From an uncultured Myxococcales bacterium (GTDB taxonomy: Bacteria; Myxococcota_A; Polyangia; Nannocystales; Nannocystaceae), in contig CADEGN010000003.1 of NCBI GenBank assembly GCA_902826865.1, positions 22,691-86,690 on the forward strand: DNA of 64,000 bases, written 5' to 3'. The notes under the pieces are model-generated. The model ran no database searches. It was not told the DNA's origin and saw nothing but the letters and a program-made list of their open reading frames with translations. The position numbers and the translations under genes are program-made. This document shows, one piece after another, positions 7,100-15,509 of this stretch. Numbering within the stretch: position 1 is the first letter of the stretch; each line of letters begins with the position of its first letter.

Positions 7100-9312
7100 C
7101 CGACGAGCCCAAGGTGGACGAGCTCGCGCACAAGCGCGCGACCGTGGACGAGCCTGCGGCCGCGAAGCGACCGACCAACTTCGTTCAGCCGCGCATGTCT
7201 CTCGAACCGCGGGCTGGGACCCAGCGCGTGCTGTACGTCGGCGAGAGCACCCGTGAGCTCACTACGCTCACGGGGCTACTCGCGGATGCGAGTGACCCGA
7301 AGTACGTCGTCGATCACGCGGCGGATGATCAACTCGCGATCGCGGCGGTCAGCTCCGCGGAGTACGACGCGCTGCTCGTCGACGTCGCCGACGACCAACG
7401 CCTGTGGACCCGCCTGCTCCGCGACCGCCGACTTCCGCCGATTCCGGTGGTGGCGATCGATAGCATCGGCAAGCCGGCCCAGCGTACCGCCCGTCGTTCC
7501 ACCCTCGTTCAGGAGGGGGCCGATGCCGTCGTACTCCGATCCGAGCTAAGCGGTGCGTTGCTTGAGGCGACGATCCACGCGGCCGTTGAGCGCGGCCGAA
7601 TGCGTAAGGCGCTCTCGGAAGTTCAAGAGCGGTTCGCCCTCGCCGTGCGTGGGAGCAACGACGGTGTGTGGGAGTGGCTCCTCGATTCCGGCGAGATGCA
7701 CTTTTCCCGCCGCTGGCGCGAGTTGCTCGGGTACGGACTCGACGATCTCTCCAACTCCGTCGACGAGTGGTTTGGGCGCGTGCATCCCGGGGACCTTGCG
7801 GCCCTGCGCGCAGACATTGAGACCCATCTGGCCGGCGAGAAGGCGTTCCACGAGAACGAGCACCGCTTGCGTGCCAGCGACGGGACCTACCGCTGGGTAA
7901 TCAGTCGTGGGGTCGTGCAACGCGATGCCGTGGGTCGTCCGTTGCGCATGGCTGGTTCGCTGACCGATACCTCAGACTATCGCCTGCGCGAGCAGAAGCT
8001 CCGCGATGAGAGCCGCCAGGATCCGCTCACGGGCCTACCGCGGCGTGAGCCCTTCATGGAGCGGGTCTCCCGCGCAATCGAGCTCAGGCAACAGGACGAA
8101 AACTACTCTTACACCGTGCTGATGATCGACGTTGATCGATTCCGTTGGTTGGCCGACAGCATCGGCCACCAGGCCGCCGATTCAGTCCTGGCCATCCTCG
8201 CCCGTCGTTTGATCGGTTGCGTGCGACCGGAGGACATGGTGGCGCGCTTCGGCGGCGACAAGTTCGCGGTGATGCTTGAGAACCTCGACGACGTCAACGC
8301 CGGCACCGATATCGCCAATAGGATCCGCACCGCGATTCACGATCCGTTCGAGGTCGAGGGCCAGACTGTCTACGCGACGGTTAGCATCGGACTCACGTCG
8401 AGCGCGCGCAACTACGACGATCCCGACGAGATCATCAGCGACGTGAGCGCTGCGGCCAACAAGGCCAAGGAGCGGGGCCAGGACCGTCATGAGGTCTTCG
8501 AAACCAAGATGCGCATCGACGCGCTCACCCACTTGCGGCTCGAGGTAGCGCTACGGCAGGCGGTCGAACGCAGCGAGTTCGAGCTCAACTACCAGCCAAT
8601 CGTGGCGCTCGACAGCAGGCGGCTGGTGGGATTCGAGGCGCTGACGCGGTGGCGCCATCCGCGACGCGGACTGGTACCGCCATCCGAGTTCATCCCCGTC
8701 GCGGAGCAAACCGGGCTGATTCTGCCGATCGGGCGCTGGGCGATCGCAGAGGCAGTGCGCCAGCTCAAGCGCTGGAACGAGGCGCTGCCCGAGCACCAGC
8801 CGCTGACGATGAGTGTCAACCTTTCGGGGAGGCAGCTCGCCGATCCGCGGCTTCTCGAGGAGATCGAGATCGCGTTGGCCAACAGTGACCTGCCGCCTGG
8901 ATCGCTGCGCATGGAGCTCACCGAGAGCGTGCTGATGGAGAACGCGGAGACGGTCCTGCGGGTCCTCGAGAGTCTGCGGAGCGCCGGCGTGCGGATCTGG
9001 GTCGACGATTTCGGCACCGGGTACTCATCACTTTCGTACCTGCACCGATTCCCCGTCGACGGTCTGAAGATCGACAAGTCGTTCGTCGACGTTCTCGACG
9101 GAAGCGAGCACGGGGCCGCGATGATCCGGACGATCGTTGGGTTGGCACAAGCTCTCCATGTCGAGGTGATCGCCGAAGGGATCGAGCACCGATCGCAGGC
9201 TGAAGAGCTCCTCCGGCTCGGCTGTCCGCGTGGGCAGGGTTTTCTGTTCGGCGAACCCCTGCGCCCGGCCCGGGTCGCCGAGATCTACTCGGCGGTTCCG
9301 GTGGCCAAGTAA
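7096..9312 (+). CDS. Receiver-like/PAS/GGDEF/EAL cyclic-di-GMP protein with degenerate GGDEF
   Basis: About 738 residues. Domains in order: a receiver-like segment (about 35-120), a PAS domain of PAC type (about 175-300), a GGDEF domain with the signature changed to G-G-D-K-F near residue 386, and an EAL domain with E-A-L at about 513, E-L-T-E-S and D-D-F-G-T-G near 636. The EAL residues expected for c-di-GMP hydrolysis are present, whereas the Glu-to-Lys change in GGDEF should impair cyclase activity, so it is probably a phosphodiesterase with a regulatory GGDEF. The GTG at 7096 overlaps the preceding stop (GTGA). Open frame extends upstream but lies over the radical SAM gene. It may link the peptide system to lifestyle control, or simply be co-transcribed. 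Confidence 0.9.
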   Translation: MTDEPKVDELAHKRATVDEPAAAKRPTNFVQPRMSLEPRAGTQRVLYVGESTRELTTLTGLLADASDPKYVVDHAADDQLAIAAVSSAEYDALLVDVADDQRLWTRLLRDRRLPPIPVVAIDSIGKPAQRTARRSTLVQEGADAVVLRSELSGALLEATIHAAVERGRMRKALSEVQERFALAVRGSNDGVWEWLLDSGEMHFSRRWRELLGYGLDDLSNSVDEWFGRVHPGDLAALRADIETHLAGEKAFHENEHRLRASDGTYRWVISRGVVQRDAVGRPLRMAGSLTDTSDYRLREQKLRDESRQDPLTGLPRREPFMERVSRAIELRQQDENYSYTVLMIDVDRFRWLADSIGHQAADSVLAILARRLIGCVRPEDMVARFGGDKFAVMLENLDDVNAGTDIANRIRTAIHDPFEVEGQTVYATVSIGLTSSARNYDDPDEIISDVSAAANKAKERGQDRHEVFETKMRIDALTHLRLEVALRQAVERSEFELNYQPIVALDSRRLVGFEALTRWRHPRRGLVPPSEFIPVAEQTGLILPIGRWAIAEAVRQLKRWNEALPEHQPLTMSVNLSGRQLADPRLLEEIEIALANSDLPPGSLRMELTESVLMENAETVLRVLESLRSAGVRIWVDDFGTGYSSLSYLHRFPVDGLKIDKSFVDVLDGSEHGAAMIRTIVGLAQALHVEVIAEGIEHRSQAEELLRLGCPRGQGFLFGEPLRPARVAEIYSAVPVAK

Positions 9313-9326
9313 CACGAACGCAAAAG

Positions 9327-9356
9327 AACGCCGGCATCGGGGGCGATGCCGGCGTT
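9327..9356. terminator. Strong hairpin between convergent genes
   Basis: A perfect 13-bp stem (aacgccggcatcg paired with cgatgccggcgtt) with a GGGG loop, starting 14 bases after the stop of the EAL gene and ending 21 bases before the end of the convergent gene. Short A and T runs flank it only weakly, but the position and symmetry fit a terminator serving both strands. Confidence 0.8.
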
Positions 9357-9377
9357 CAAGCGGCTACGGGCGAGCCG

Positions 9378-10628
9378 TTAGAATTGCACGGGGTAGGTCG
9401 TGCCCTGCTGGGCGGACCCGAAGCGCTGGAACGTCGCTGACTTGAGCGCGTCCGCGACGCACTTACCGGCGGGCAGGCTATCGTGCGGAGCGAGAGCTTC
9501 GGCGGACAGAACCTCCCCGGAATCCCCGGAGATGGAGACCTTCACGCGAACTGTCGTCCCAGGCTCGATCGCGTGCTGCGACCCGCACGCTTTGGCTTTG
9601 CCCTTCGCCGAGGAGAACCCCTCGCGGATCTGCTGGGCCGTCAGTTTGTCGGCCAACGCAGAATCGAGATCGGCAGCTGCGCGGCTCTTCCGCAGGATCT
9701 CGCCGCAGCCGGGCTTGCTCGGATCGAGCACACACTCCTTGCGGTGGCGCTCGTCGATCTCCTTAGGGTCGGCAAACGGATCCTCGGCAGGTCCGCTCGG
9801 TGGCGCCTTGGCGCCGGGCGCCGACTTCTCGGCCGCGGGCTCTTCTGCGCCTTTCTTGGCGCGCCCTTTCTTTACGCTGACGTCGACCTTCTCCTCGGCC
9901 TGCGGTTCCGGGGGCGGCTCTACGACCTCCTCGGGTTCGGGTTCGGGTTCGGGGGGCGGCGGTGCTTCGACCTTCGGTGCTGGCCTGGGCTCGACCTTGG
10001 GTGGCGGCTCAGGCTTTCGCTCCGACGCGCTTGCTGCGCTGCGAACCTCGGTGTTGGCCACCTTCGGCGGAGGGCTGTTGTCGCGCATCGCGTACCAGCC
10101 GATCCCGAGTAACGCCACGGCCGCGGCTGCGATCCACAGGCCGTTGTTGTTCTTCGGCTCCGCGGAACTTGGGCGCGGCGTCGATGCTGCGGAAACGCTC
10201 ACCGGGGCGCTCGGCCGAGAACCCGCGAGTGCAGCTGCGGCGGCCGCTTCGGCGGCGCGTTCTTCCCGCTCTTCCACGGACGTCGCCGGCTTCGCCGTTG
10301 CCGCCGACGTCGCTGGCTTGGCCTCGGGCGCAATGGTGGGAGGGATGATCGGAGGCGATGGTTTTACGGGCTCGACCTCGGTGGCAGGGATCTTCTTCGC
10401 CAGGGGTTCGATTCTGTTGGCAGCCTCGGCTGGCCCGGGTGCCGCCGCAACGCTGGCCACGAGGCCCGCTGTCTCGATCTCGTCGACCTCTTCGAGCGCG
10501 TCGTGGTCGTTGTCGTGGTCTTCGCTCTCCTCGATTCCGAGCGACGCGGCGACTTCCATGATGTCAGAGAGACCCGAGCTCTCCGCAGGAGCGCGCTCTC
10601 CGTCTTTGTCTTCAGCAACGGTACCCAT
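9378..10628 (-). CDS. AgmX/PglI-type membrane-anchored protein with Pro-rich periplasmic linker
   Basis: About 416 residues. An acidic cytoplasmic N-terminal region rich in Ala, Glu and Pro is followed by one membrane segment (G-L-W-I-A...A-L-L-G-I-G-W), a long Pro/Glu/Lys linker of TonB-like type, and a C-terminal domain with Cys residues and the pattern G-K-C-V-A-D-A-L-K...F seen in the AgmX/PglI C-terminal family of myxobacterial gliding and envelope proteins. An AAGGA lies 9-13 bases before the ATG at 10628; the open frame reaches further upstream. Envelope-spanning or trafficking role is inferred only. Confidence 0.7.
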   Translation of the reverse strand: MGTVAEDKDGERAPAESSGLSDIMEVAASLGIEESEDHDNDHDALEEVDEIETAGLVASVAAAPGPAEAANRIEPLAKKIPATEVEPVKPSPPIIPPTIAPEAKPATSAATAKPATSVEEREERAAEAAAAAALAGSRPSAPVSVSAASTPRPSSAEPKNNNGLWIAAAAVALLGIGWYAMRDNSPPPKVANTEVRSAASASERKPEPPPKVEPRPAPKVEAPPPPEPEPEPEEVVEPPPEPQAEEKVDVSVKKGRAKKGAEEPAAEKSAPGAKAPPSGPAEDPFADPKEIDERHRKECVLDPSKPGCGEILRKSRAAADLDSALADKLTAQQIREGFSSAKGKAKACGSQHAIEPGTTVRVKVSISGDSGEVLSAEALAPHDSLPAGKCVADALKSATFQRFGSAQQGTTYPVQF

Positions 10629-10937
10629 TTCAGGTAATCCTTCCGCACACAGGGGGCCGCGGCACTGGGCCGCACGCATTTGGGTTCACTGTGGTCCCCC
10701 TCACGGTCCACCGCGAACGCGGGCTCATTGTAGCTCGGGTCATGGCGGACCGCCGGTAGGGGTGCACGGTGGGAGCGTGACCTAGCATGGTGACGTTGTC
10801 GCGCCGGCGCCATGGCCTTACGGCCACGCGGATCATCGCCCATCTAGCTACATGGCGCTCGAACGTGATTCCTTCGTGGGTCTCGGGCCGTGTCACTGCT
10901 GCAGTCATTGCCCCGGCCGGGCGCGGGCTTCATCGCG
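10629..10937. other. Intergenic region between two minus-strand genes
   Basis: It must contain the 5' region of the AgmX/PglI-like gene. A small inverted repeat (tggcc-ttac-ggcca, near 10812-10825) is visible, too short to call a terminator. No gene of its own is supported. Confidence 0.4.
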
Positions 10938-12353
10938 TCAGGGTGCGTGCGGCTCGGGAGCGTTCGGGCGGCCAGTTGGCTCCGCGGGCGCGGCCGAAGA
11001 TGGCGAAGCCGCGCCTCCAGCCGCGTCGTTCGGTCCTTGGCCCGCGTCGAGACTGGCCGGCCCCAGCTTGCCGCGATTCCGCTTGAGCCAGTTCTCGTTG
11101 CGCTCGCGCCGCTGGGCCTCGAGATCTTCGGGTGTCTTCTTGAGCATACGCGCCGACTCACCCGCGAGGATCTCGAGGATCTTCGCGGCCTGTTTGGTCT
11201 CGAAGCGACCCCACAGGTGGAGCTCGCGATCCACACGGTCGACTTCTAGCATGTCGATGACCATCGACTTGATCATCATGCCCTTCAGACCGGTGAGCTT
11301 GTTGGGAAGTTCTTCCTTCCACCAGTTCTCGGCCGCCTTCGCGTCCACAACGGAAGCGAATTCGACGCGCAGGAACAGTTCAGGATCTTCCGTCGCCTCG
11401 ACCGAGAGCTCGATCCCATTGGGCGCCTCGAACGGCAGGTTCACGCGCTTGAGCGCGGCGCGGATGTCCTTCATCACCAGCTGAAGCCCGGCAGTTGGCT
11501 GGGTAGCGGCGAAACGGCGCAAGCGCGCGAGGTTGGCGACGAAGTTGCCGGACGTCTTCGTGCTACCGACCTCGTCGGCCAGGATCTGTGGGAGAAACTC
11601 CTCGCGCACGTACACCGCCACGCGATCCGGTAGCAGCACGAACCACCGCGCGTCGAGGTCGGGGTCGTTGCCGTCGGCCGGGCGCGGGTTGCCGCGAACG
11701 ATCCCATTTTCTTCGATCCACTCGATGACATCGTCGTTACGCCGCGCCGCACGCTCGATGGCACGCATGACGTCGTCGCGGCTCATCTTGTACTCCACCG
11801 CGAGGAACGTCTGCCGCCAATCGCGGATGTCAGGGCTCGCGATCACGATGTACTCGAAGTCGCCCAGGGCATCGAATCCGCCCCCTGCGATGAGGTAGTC
11901 GAAGTCGGGCAGCGGCGCCATCAAGTCAACCGCCGGCTCGCGAAAGCTCAGCTTGCGGATCTTCTTGGGGACCAACATCGCGTAAAACGTGCTGTTGGTC
12001 GGTCCAAGCTGGTCGACTTTCGAGCGGCGCTCGCCGAGGTCGTGATCGTCGCCCGGTTCGGGTTTCGCCGGTTCGGGTTTCGCCGGCTCGGGTTTCGCCG
12101 GCTCGGGTTTCGCCGGCTCGGGTTTCGCCGGCTCGGGTGTTGTCGGTTCAGATTTCGGCGGAGGCGGCGCGGTGCCCTGGACCTTGTCGGGATCGATTAG
12201 TTCGACCTCCGTGAACTCGAACTCGTGGTCGAGGTCAAGGTCTGGGACGAAACGCAGGGCGCCCCACAGCACGGGTGCTGCGTGCAGGACGCCCGACGCG
12301 ATCGCCGAGAGCAGGTGTCGGCCGCGTGCGCGCATCCGAACGGCTTGGAACAT
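10938..12353 (-). CDS. Membrane-anchored protein with PEPAK repeats, function unknown
   Basis: 471 residues. A basic N-terminus and one hydrophobic segment (about 12-35) are followed by an acidic stretch, a P-P-P-P-K motif and five Pro-Glu-Pro-Ala-Lys repeats, an arrangement typical of TonB-like periplasm-spanning anchors. The rest (about 110-440) is a mixed alpha/beta region that I do not recognise, ending in a Lys/Arg-rich helix and a low-complexity Ala/Pro/Ser tail. It may work with the neighbouring AgmX/PglI-like protein, as both are single-pass with Pro-rich linkers. It is divergent from the sugar dehydrogenase genes, with 158 bases between the starts. Confidence 0.7.
   Translation of the reverse strand: MFQAVRMRARGRHLLSAIASGVLHAAPVLWGALRFVPDLDLDHEFEFTEVELIDPDKVQGTAPPPPKSEPTTPEPAKPEPAKPEPAKPEPAKPEPAKPEPGDDHDLGERRSKVDQLGPTNSTFYAMLVPKKIRKLSFREPAVDLMAPLPDFDYLIAGGGFDALGDFEYIVIASPDIRDWRQTFLAVEYKMSRDDVMRAIERAARRNDDVIEWIEENGIVRGNPRPADGNDPDLDARWFVLLPDRVAVYVREEFLPQILADEVGSTKTSGNFVANLARLRRFAATQPTAGLQLVMKDIRAALKRVNLPFEAPNGIELSVEATEDPELFLRVEFASVVDAKAAENWWKEELPNKLTGLKGMMIKSMVIDMLEVDRVDRELHLWGRFETKQAAKILEILAGESARMLKKTPEDLEAQRRERNENWLKRNRGKLGPASLDAGQGPNDAAGGAASPSSAAPAEPTGRPNAPEPHAP
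12061..12135 (-). repeat. Five 15-base tandem repeats encoding Pro-Glu-Pro-Ala-Lys
   Basis: Five units of ggtttcgccggctcg (plus strand), the first differing by one base. It is coding sequence for the extended periplasmic linker. Near-identity suggests recent slippage and likely length variation between strains. Confidence 0.95.
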
Positions 12354-12511
12354 AGCATTCGCGCAGGGGGACGTCGAAAAGCGCCGCGATCGGACCGTGG
12401 CCCGGGAGACCGGCGATGCAGCCTTTTTGAACGCCCTGGGTCGAGGGTCTCCAACTGTGCGCGGTTTGCTGCTAGCTTGTCGCGCGGGACGATCCTCTTG
12501 TGGAGTTTGGC

Positions 12512-13972
12512 ATGTCGCGAAACTGGCTTCTTTTCTCGGGTGTGACGGCAGCGGCGGCGTTGGTCGCGTGCGGTGGTGGCGGCGGCGCTACGCCGGGTAC
12601 GGATGGCAGCGGTACAGCCATGTCCGCGACCGACACGATGACGAGCAACGACACGACGGCGGGCATGACCGGGAGCATGACCACCAATCCGATGTCGACC
12701 ACGACCAATGCCGACACGACGGCTGGAAGCGAGAGCTCGGGTTCCGAGACCGACACCGGGGTTCCCGCGTGTCCGTACACGCCCGTCGACGGAATGCCGA
12801 GCGTCTCGCTCGAGCTCGTGGCCAACGGCTGGGATCGGCCGGTGCTTGCGATCGGCGATCCGCAGGTGCCCGATCGGCTCTTTGTCGTGGAACAGGGCGG
12901 CTCGATCAAGATCCTCGAGCCCGGGCAGGCCTCCGCCCCCGACGATTCTTTCTTGCAGCTCGACGTACCTTGCGCCGGCAACAACACCATCGGCTGCGAG
13001 CAGGGCCTGCTCGGATTTGCGTTTCACCCCGACTTCCCGACCGATCCCCGCGTTTACGTCTCGTACACGGCGGCCGCGGGTCAGACGCGTGTCAGCGAGT
13101 TCCGCCTGGCGGAGGGCGATGCAAACCACGCCGATCCGGCCAGCGAGCGCATCGTGATCGAAGGTGCGCAACCGTTCGGCAACCACAACGGTGGGATGAT
13201 CGCGTTCGGACAGGACGGCTATCTCTACGTCGGTCTCGGTGACGGAGGATCCTCCGACGACCAACCCCAGCAAACCGGTCGTGATCCGGGCGTCATTTTG
13301 GCCAAGATGCTGCGCATCGGGGTCGAGCCCGACGGCACGCCGGACAATCCCGTCGCGTGCAGCCCGCAATACTGCGACATGCTCGGGCCGTACGACTACA
13401 CGATCCCGGCCGACAACCCATTTGTGGACGATCCGGACTTCGCGCCGGAGACCTACGCTTGGGGGTTCCGCAACCCGTGGCGGTTCAGCTTCGACGTGAT
13501 GACCGGCGATCTGTACGTTGGCGATGTCGGGCAGGGGGACTGGGAGGAGGTCGACCTCGTCGTGGCCGGCGGCGACTACGGCTGGAGCGTCATGGAGGGC
13601 AACCATTGCTTCGACGGCCCCTGTGAAACCACCGCGACGTTGGGTGAAACCAACTCGGACGGGATCACCACGCCCATCGCCGAGTACAGCCACAACGAGG
13701 GCTGTTCGATCACCGGTGGCGCTGTCTATCGGTCGTGTGAGGTGCCCGGTTGGGAGGGCGTCTATACCTATGCCGACTACTGCTCAGGTCGGATGTACGG
13801 GCTCGTGAAGGGCCAAGACGAAGTCACCCAGCTCGGGATGTTGCTGGACACGGGCAACCTCGTCCTTGGCACCGGCTGGAACGCCTGGGGCGATGTCTAC
13901 GTGACGACCCTGGAGACTGTCCCGGGTGGCCCCATCGGAGATGGTTTCGTTTATCGGCTCGCACCGGGTTGA
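12512..13972 (+). CDS. PQQ-dependent sugar (glucose/sorbosone-type) dehydrogenase lipoprotein
   Basis: About 486 residues. A signal peptide ends at an L-V-A-C lipobox, then a long Gly/Thr/Ser/Met linker, then a six-bladed soluble glucose/sorbosone dehydrogenase domain. Family landmarks are R-L-F-V-V-E-Q-G-G-S-I, G-L-L-G-F-A-F-H-P-D-F, the catalytic-region N-H-N-G-G-M followed by D-G-Y-L-Y-V-G-L-G-D-G-G, and A-W-G-F-R-N-P-W-R. Such enzymes oxidise aldoses using PQQ and usually Ca2+; the substrate is not predictable. ATG 12512 is chosen (GTG four codons upstream possible) because of GGAG just before it. It heads a three-gene unit with its paralogue and a VWA lipoprotein. Confidence 0.88.
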   Translation: MSRNWLLFSGVTAAAALVACGGGGGATPGTDGSGTAMSATDTMTSNDTTAGMTGSMTTNPMSTTTNADTTAGSESSGSETDTGVPACPYTPVDGMPSVSLELVANGWDRPVLAIGDPQVPDRLFVVEQGGSIKILEPGQASAPDDSFLQLDVPCAGNNTIGCEQGLLGFAFHPDFPTDPRVYVSYTAAAGQTRVSEFRLAEGDANHADPASERIVIEGAQPFGNHNGGMIAFGQDGYLYVGLGDGGSSDDQPQQTGRDPGVILAKMLRIGVEPDGTPDNPVACSPQYCDMLGPYDYTIPADNPFVDDPDFAPETYAWGFRNPWRFSFDVMTGDLYVGDVGQGDWEEVDLVVAGGDYGWSVMEGNHCFDGPCETTATLGETNSDGITTPIAEYSHNEGCSITGGAVYRSCEVPGWEGVYTYADYCSGRMYGLVKGQDEVTQLGMLLDTGNLVLGTGWNAWGDVYVTTLETVPGGPIGDGFVYRLAPG

Positions 13973-14001
13973 GTCGCAGCCCTTTCGCTTGGAGATCGCT
14001 C

Positions 14002-15480
14002 ATGTTTCGCACACGCTCAAAACTGTTGATGGCTTGCATGACACTGGTGGCCTGTGGCGGCGACGATGCCGGCGCGGACGGCAACGGCACCTCGGGGACC
14101 GCGGCCACCGAAACCTCGGCTGAAAGCAGCGCTACCAACCCGGCGACGACGGGGGAATCGAGCGGACAGCCCGCGACGAGCGCGGTCGACTCAACGACGG
14201 GCAGCGGCGCCACCGCGACAGGGACCGACTCCACTGGGGCGAGCGGGACCGATTCAGGCGAGACCGGTGCGCCAGCGTGCCCGTACGCGCCGACCACCGG
14301 CGAATTCGGCCTGACCTTGGTCGCGACCGGGTTTGATCGGCCGGTGCAGGTCGTCGGTGATCCGCAGGTTCCCGATCGCCTGTTCGTGGTGGAGCAGGGC
14401 GGATCGATCAAGATCCTCGAGCCCGGTGCCAACATGGCGCCCGAGGATCCATTCCTCGAGCTCGACTCCCACCCCGGAAATCCGGAGTTCATCGGCGACG
14501 AACGGGGCCTGCTCGGCTTCGCACTCCACGCCGACTTCCCCGCCGATCCGCGGGTGTACGTGGCGTACCAACCCGGAGGCGATGGGTCCTCCCCGCGCCT
14601 GCGCATCGAGGAGTACCAGCTCGCCGAGGGTGATCCCGCCCACGCCGATCCTGCGTCCGCGCGGACTGTGATGGAGCTCGACGACCTGGCGTCGAATCAC
14701 AACGGCGGGATGCTCACGTTCGGGCCCGACGGCTGGTTGTACATCGCGACCGGCGACGGTGGACAGGGCGGCGATTTCTACATGACGGGCCAGAACACGA
14801 CCGTTGCCGATGCCAAGATCCTCAGGATCGGCGTCGAGCCCGACGGGGAGGAAGATAACCCGCTCGCGTGCCCCAGCTGCATGCGGCTTGGGCCGTTCGA
14901 TTACACGATCCCCGAAGACAACCCGTTCGCCAGCGATCCGGCGCAGGCGCGAGAGACCTACGCCTGGGGGTTCCGTAACCCCTGGCGATTCGCCTTCGAT
15001 TCCCTCACTGGCGAGCTGTATGTCGCCGACGTCGGTCAGGGCGACCGCGAGGAGGTCGATGTCGTCGCGATGGGCGCCAACTACGGGTGGAGCGATATGG
15101 AGGGATTCGACTGCTACAACGATAACGGTTGTGATGTGATCGAAACGCCCAATGCCACCAACGTCGATGATCTGACCATGCCGATCATCGACTACTCCCA
15201 CTCGAATGGCCGCTGCTCCGTGACCGGTGGTGCGGTCTACCGGTCGTGCGAAGTTGAGGACTGGCAGGGCGTGTACGTCTACGGGGACTTCTGCAGCGGC
15301 GAGCTGTTCGGCCTGCGCTGGGACGGGACCGAAGTCGAAGACCTCGGCGTCCTGCTCGACACGGGGGAACGGATCCTGGGCAACGGCTGGAACGCCTGGG
15401 GTGACGTCTACATCACCACGGTTGAGACCGAGGGCGGCACATTAATCACCGACGGCAAGATTTACCGCGTGTCGCCGTGA
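14002..15480 (+). CDS. Second PQQ-type sugar dehydrogenase lipoprotein (tandem paralogue)
   Basis: About 492 residues and clearly a tandem duplicate of the preceding gene: same lipobox (L-V-A-C), Thr/Ser/Gly linker, C-P-Y start of the mature domain, R-L-F-V-V-E-Q-G-G-S-I, N-H-N-G-G-M, A-W-G-F-R-N-P-W-R and the C-terminal G-W-N-A-W-G-D-V-Y block. GGAG precedes ATG 14002. It starts 29 bases after the upstream stop, so the two are probably co-transcribed. Cys positions differ in the central loops, suggesting divergence in substrate or stability. Confidence 0.88.
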   Translation: MFRTRSKLLMACMTLVACGGDDAGADGNGTSGTAATETSAESSATNPATTGESSGQPATSAVDSTTGSGATATGTDSTGASGTDSGETGAPACPYAPTTGEFGLTLVATGFDRPVQVVGDPQVPDRLFVVEQGGSIKILEPGANMAPEDPFLELDSHPGNPEFIGDERGLLGFALHADFPADPRVYVAYQPGGDGSSPRLRIEEYQLAEGDPAHADPASARTVMELDDLASNHNGGMLTFGPDGWLYIATGDGGQGGDFYMTGQNTTVADAKILRIGVEPDGEEDNPLACPSCMRLGPFDYTIPEDNPFASDPAQARETYAWGFRNPWRFAFDSLTGELYVADVGQGDREEVDVVAMGANYGWSDMEGFDCYNDNGCDVIETPNATNVDDLTMPIIDYSHSNGRCSVTGGAVYRSCEVEDWQGVYVYGDFCSGELFGLRWDGTEVEDLGVLLDTGERILGNGWNAWGDVYITTVETEGGTLITDGKIYRVSP

Positions 15481-15509
15481 TCAACGCAGTCACTGATCGA
15501 GGATCGCCA

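Noticed and set aside
9400..10785. Long plus-strand open frame opposite the AgmX/PglI-like gene
   Set aside because: Antisense shadow of a high-GC gene: no ribosome binding site, low-complexity product, and the minus-strand frame has a membrane segment and a conserved C-terminal domain.
12061..12135. PEPAK 15-base repeats as a regulatory or CRISPR array
   Set aside because: They are in frame, without spacers, and encode a linker typical of TonB-like anchors.
12197..13693. 498-codon minus-strand open frame opposite the first sugar dehydrogenase
   Set aside because: Antisense of an obvious family gene, with no signal or family motif.
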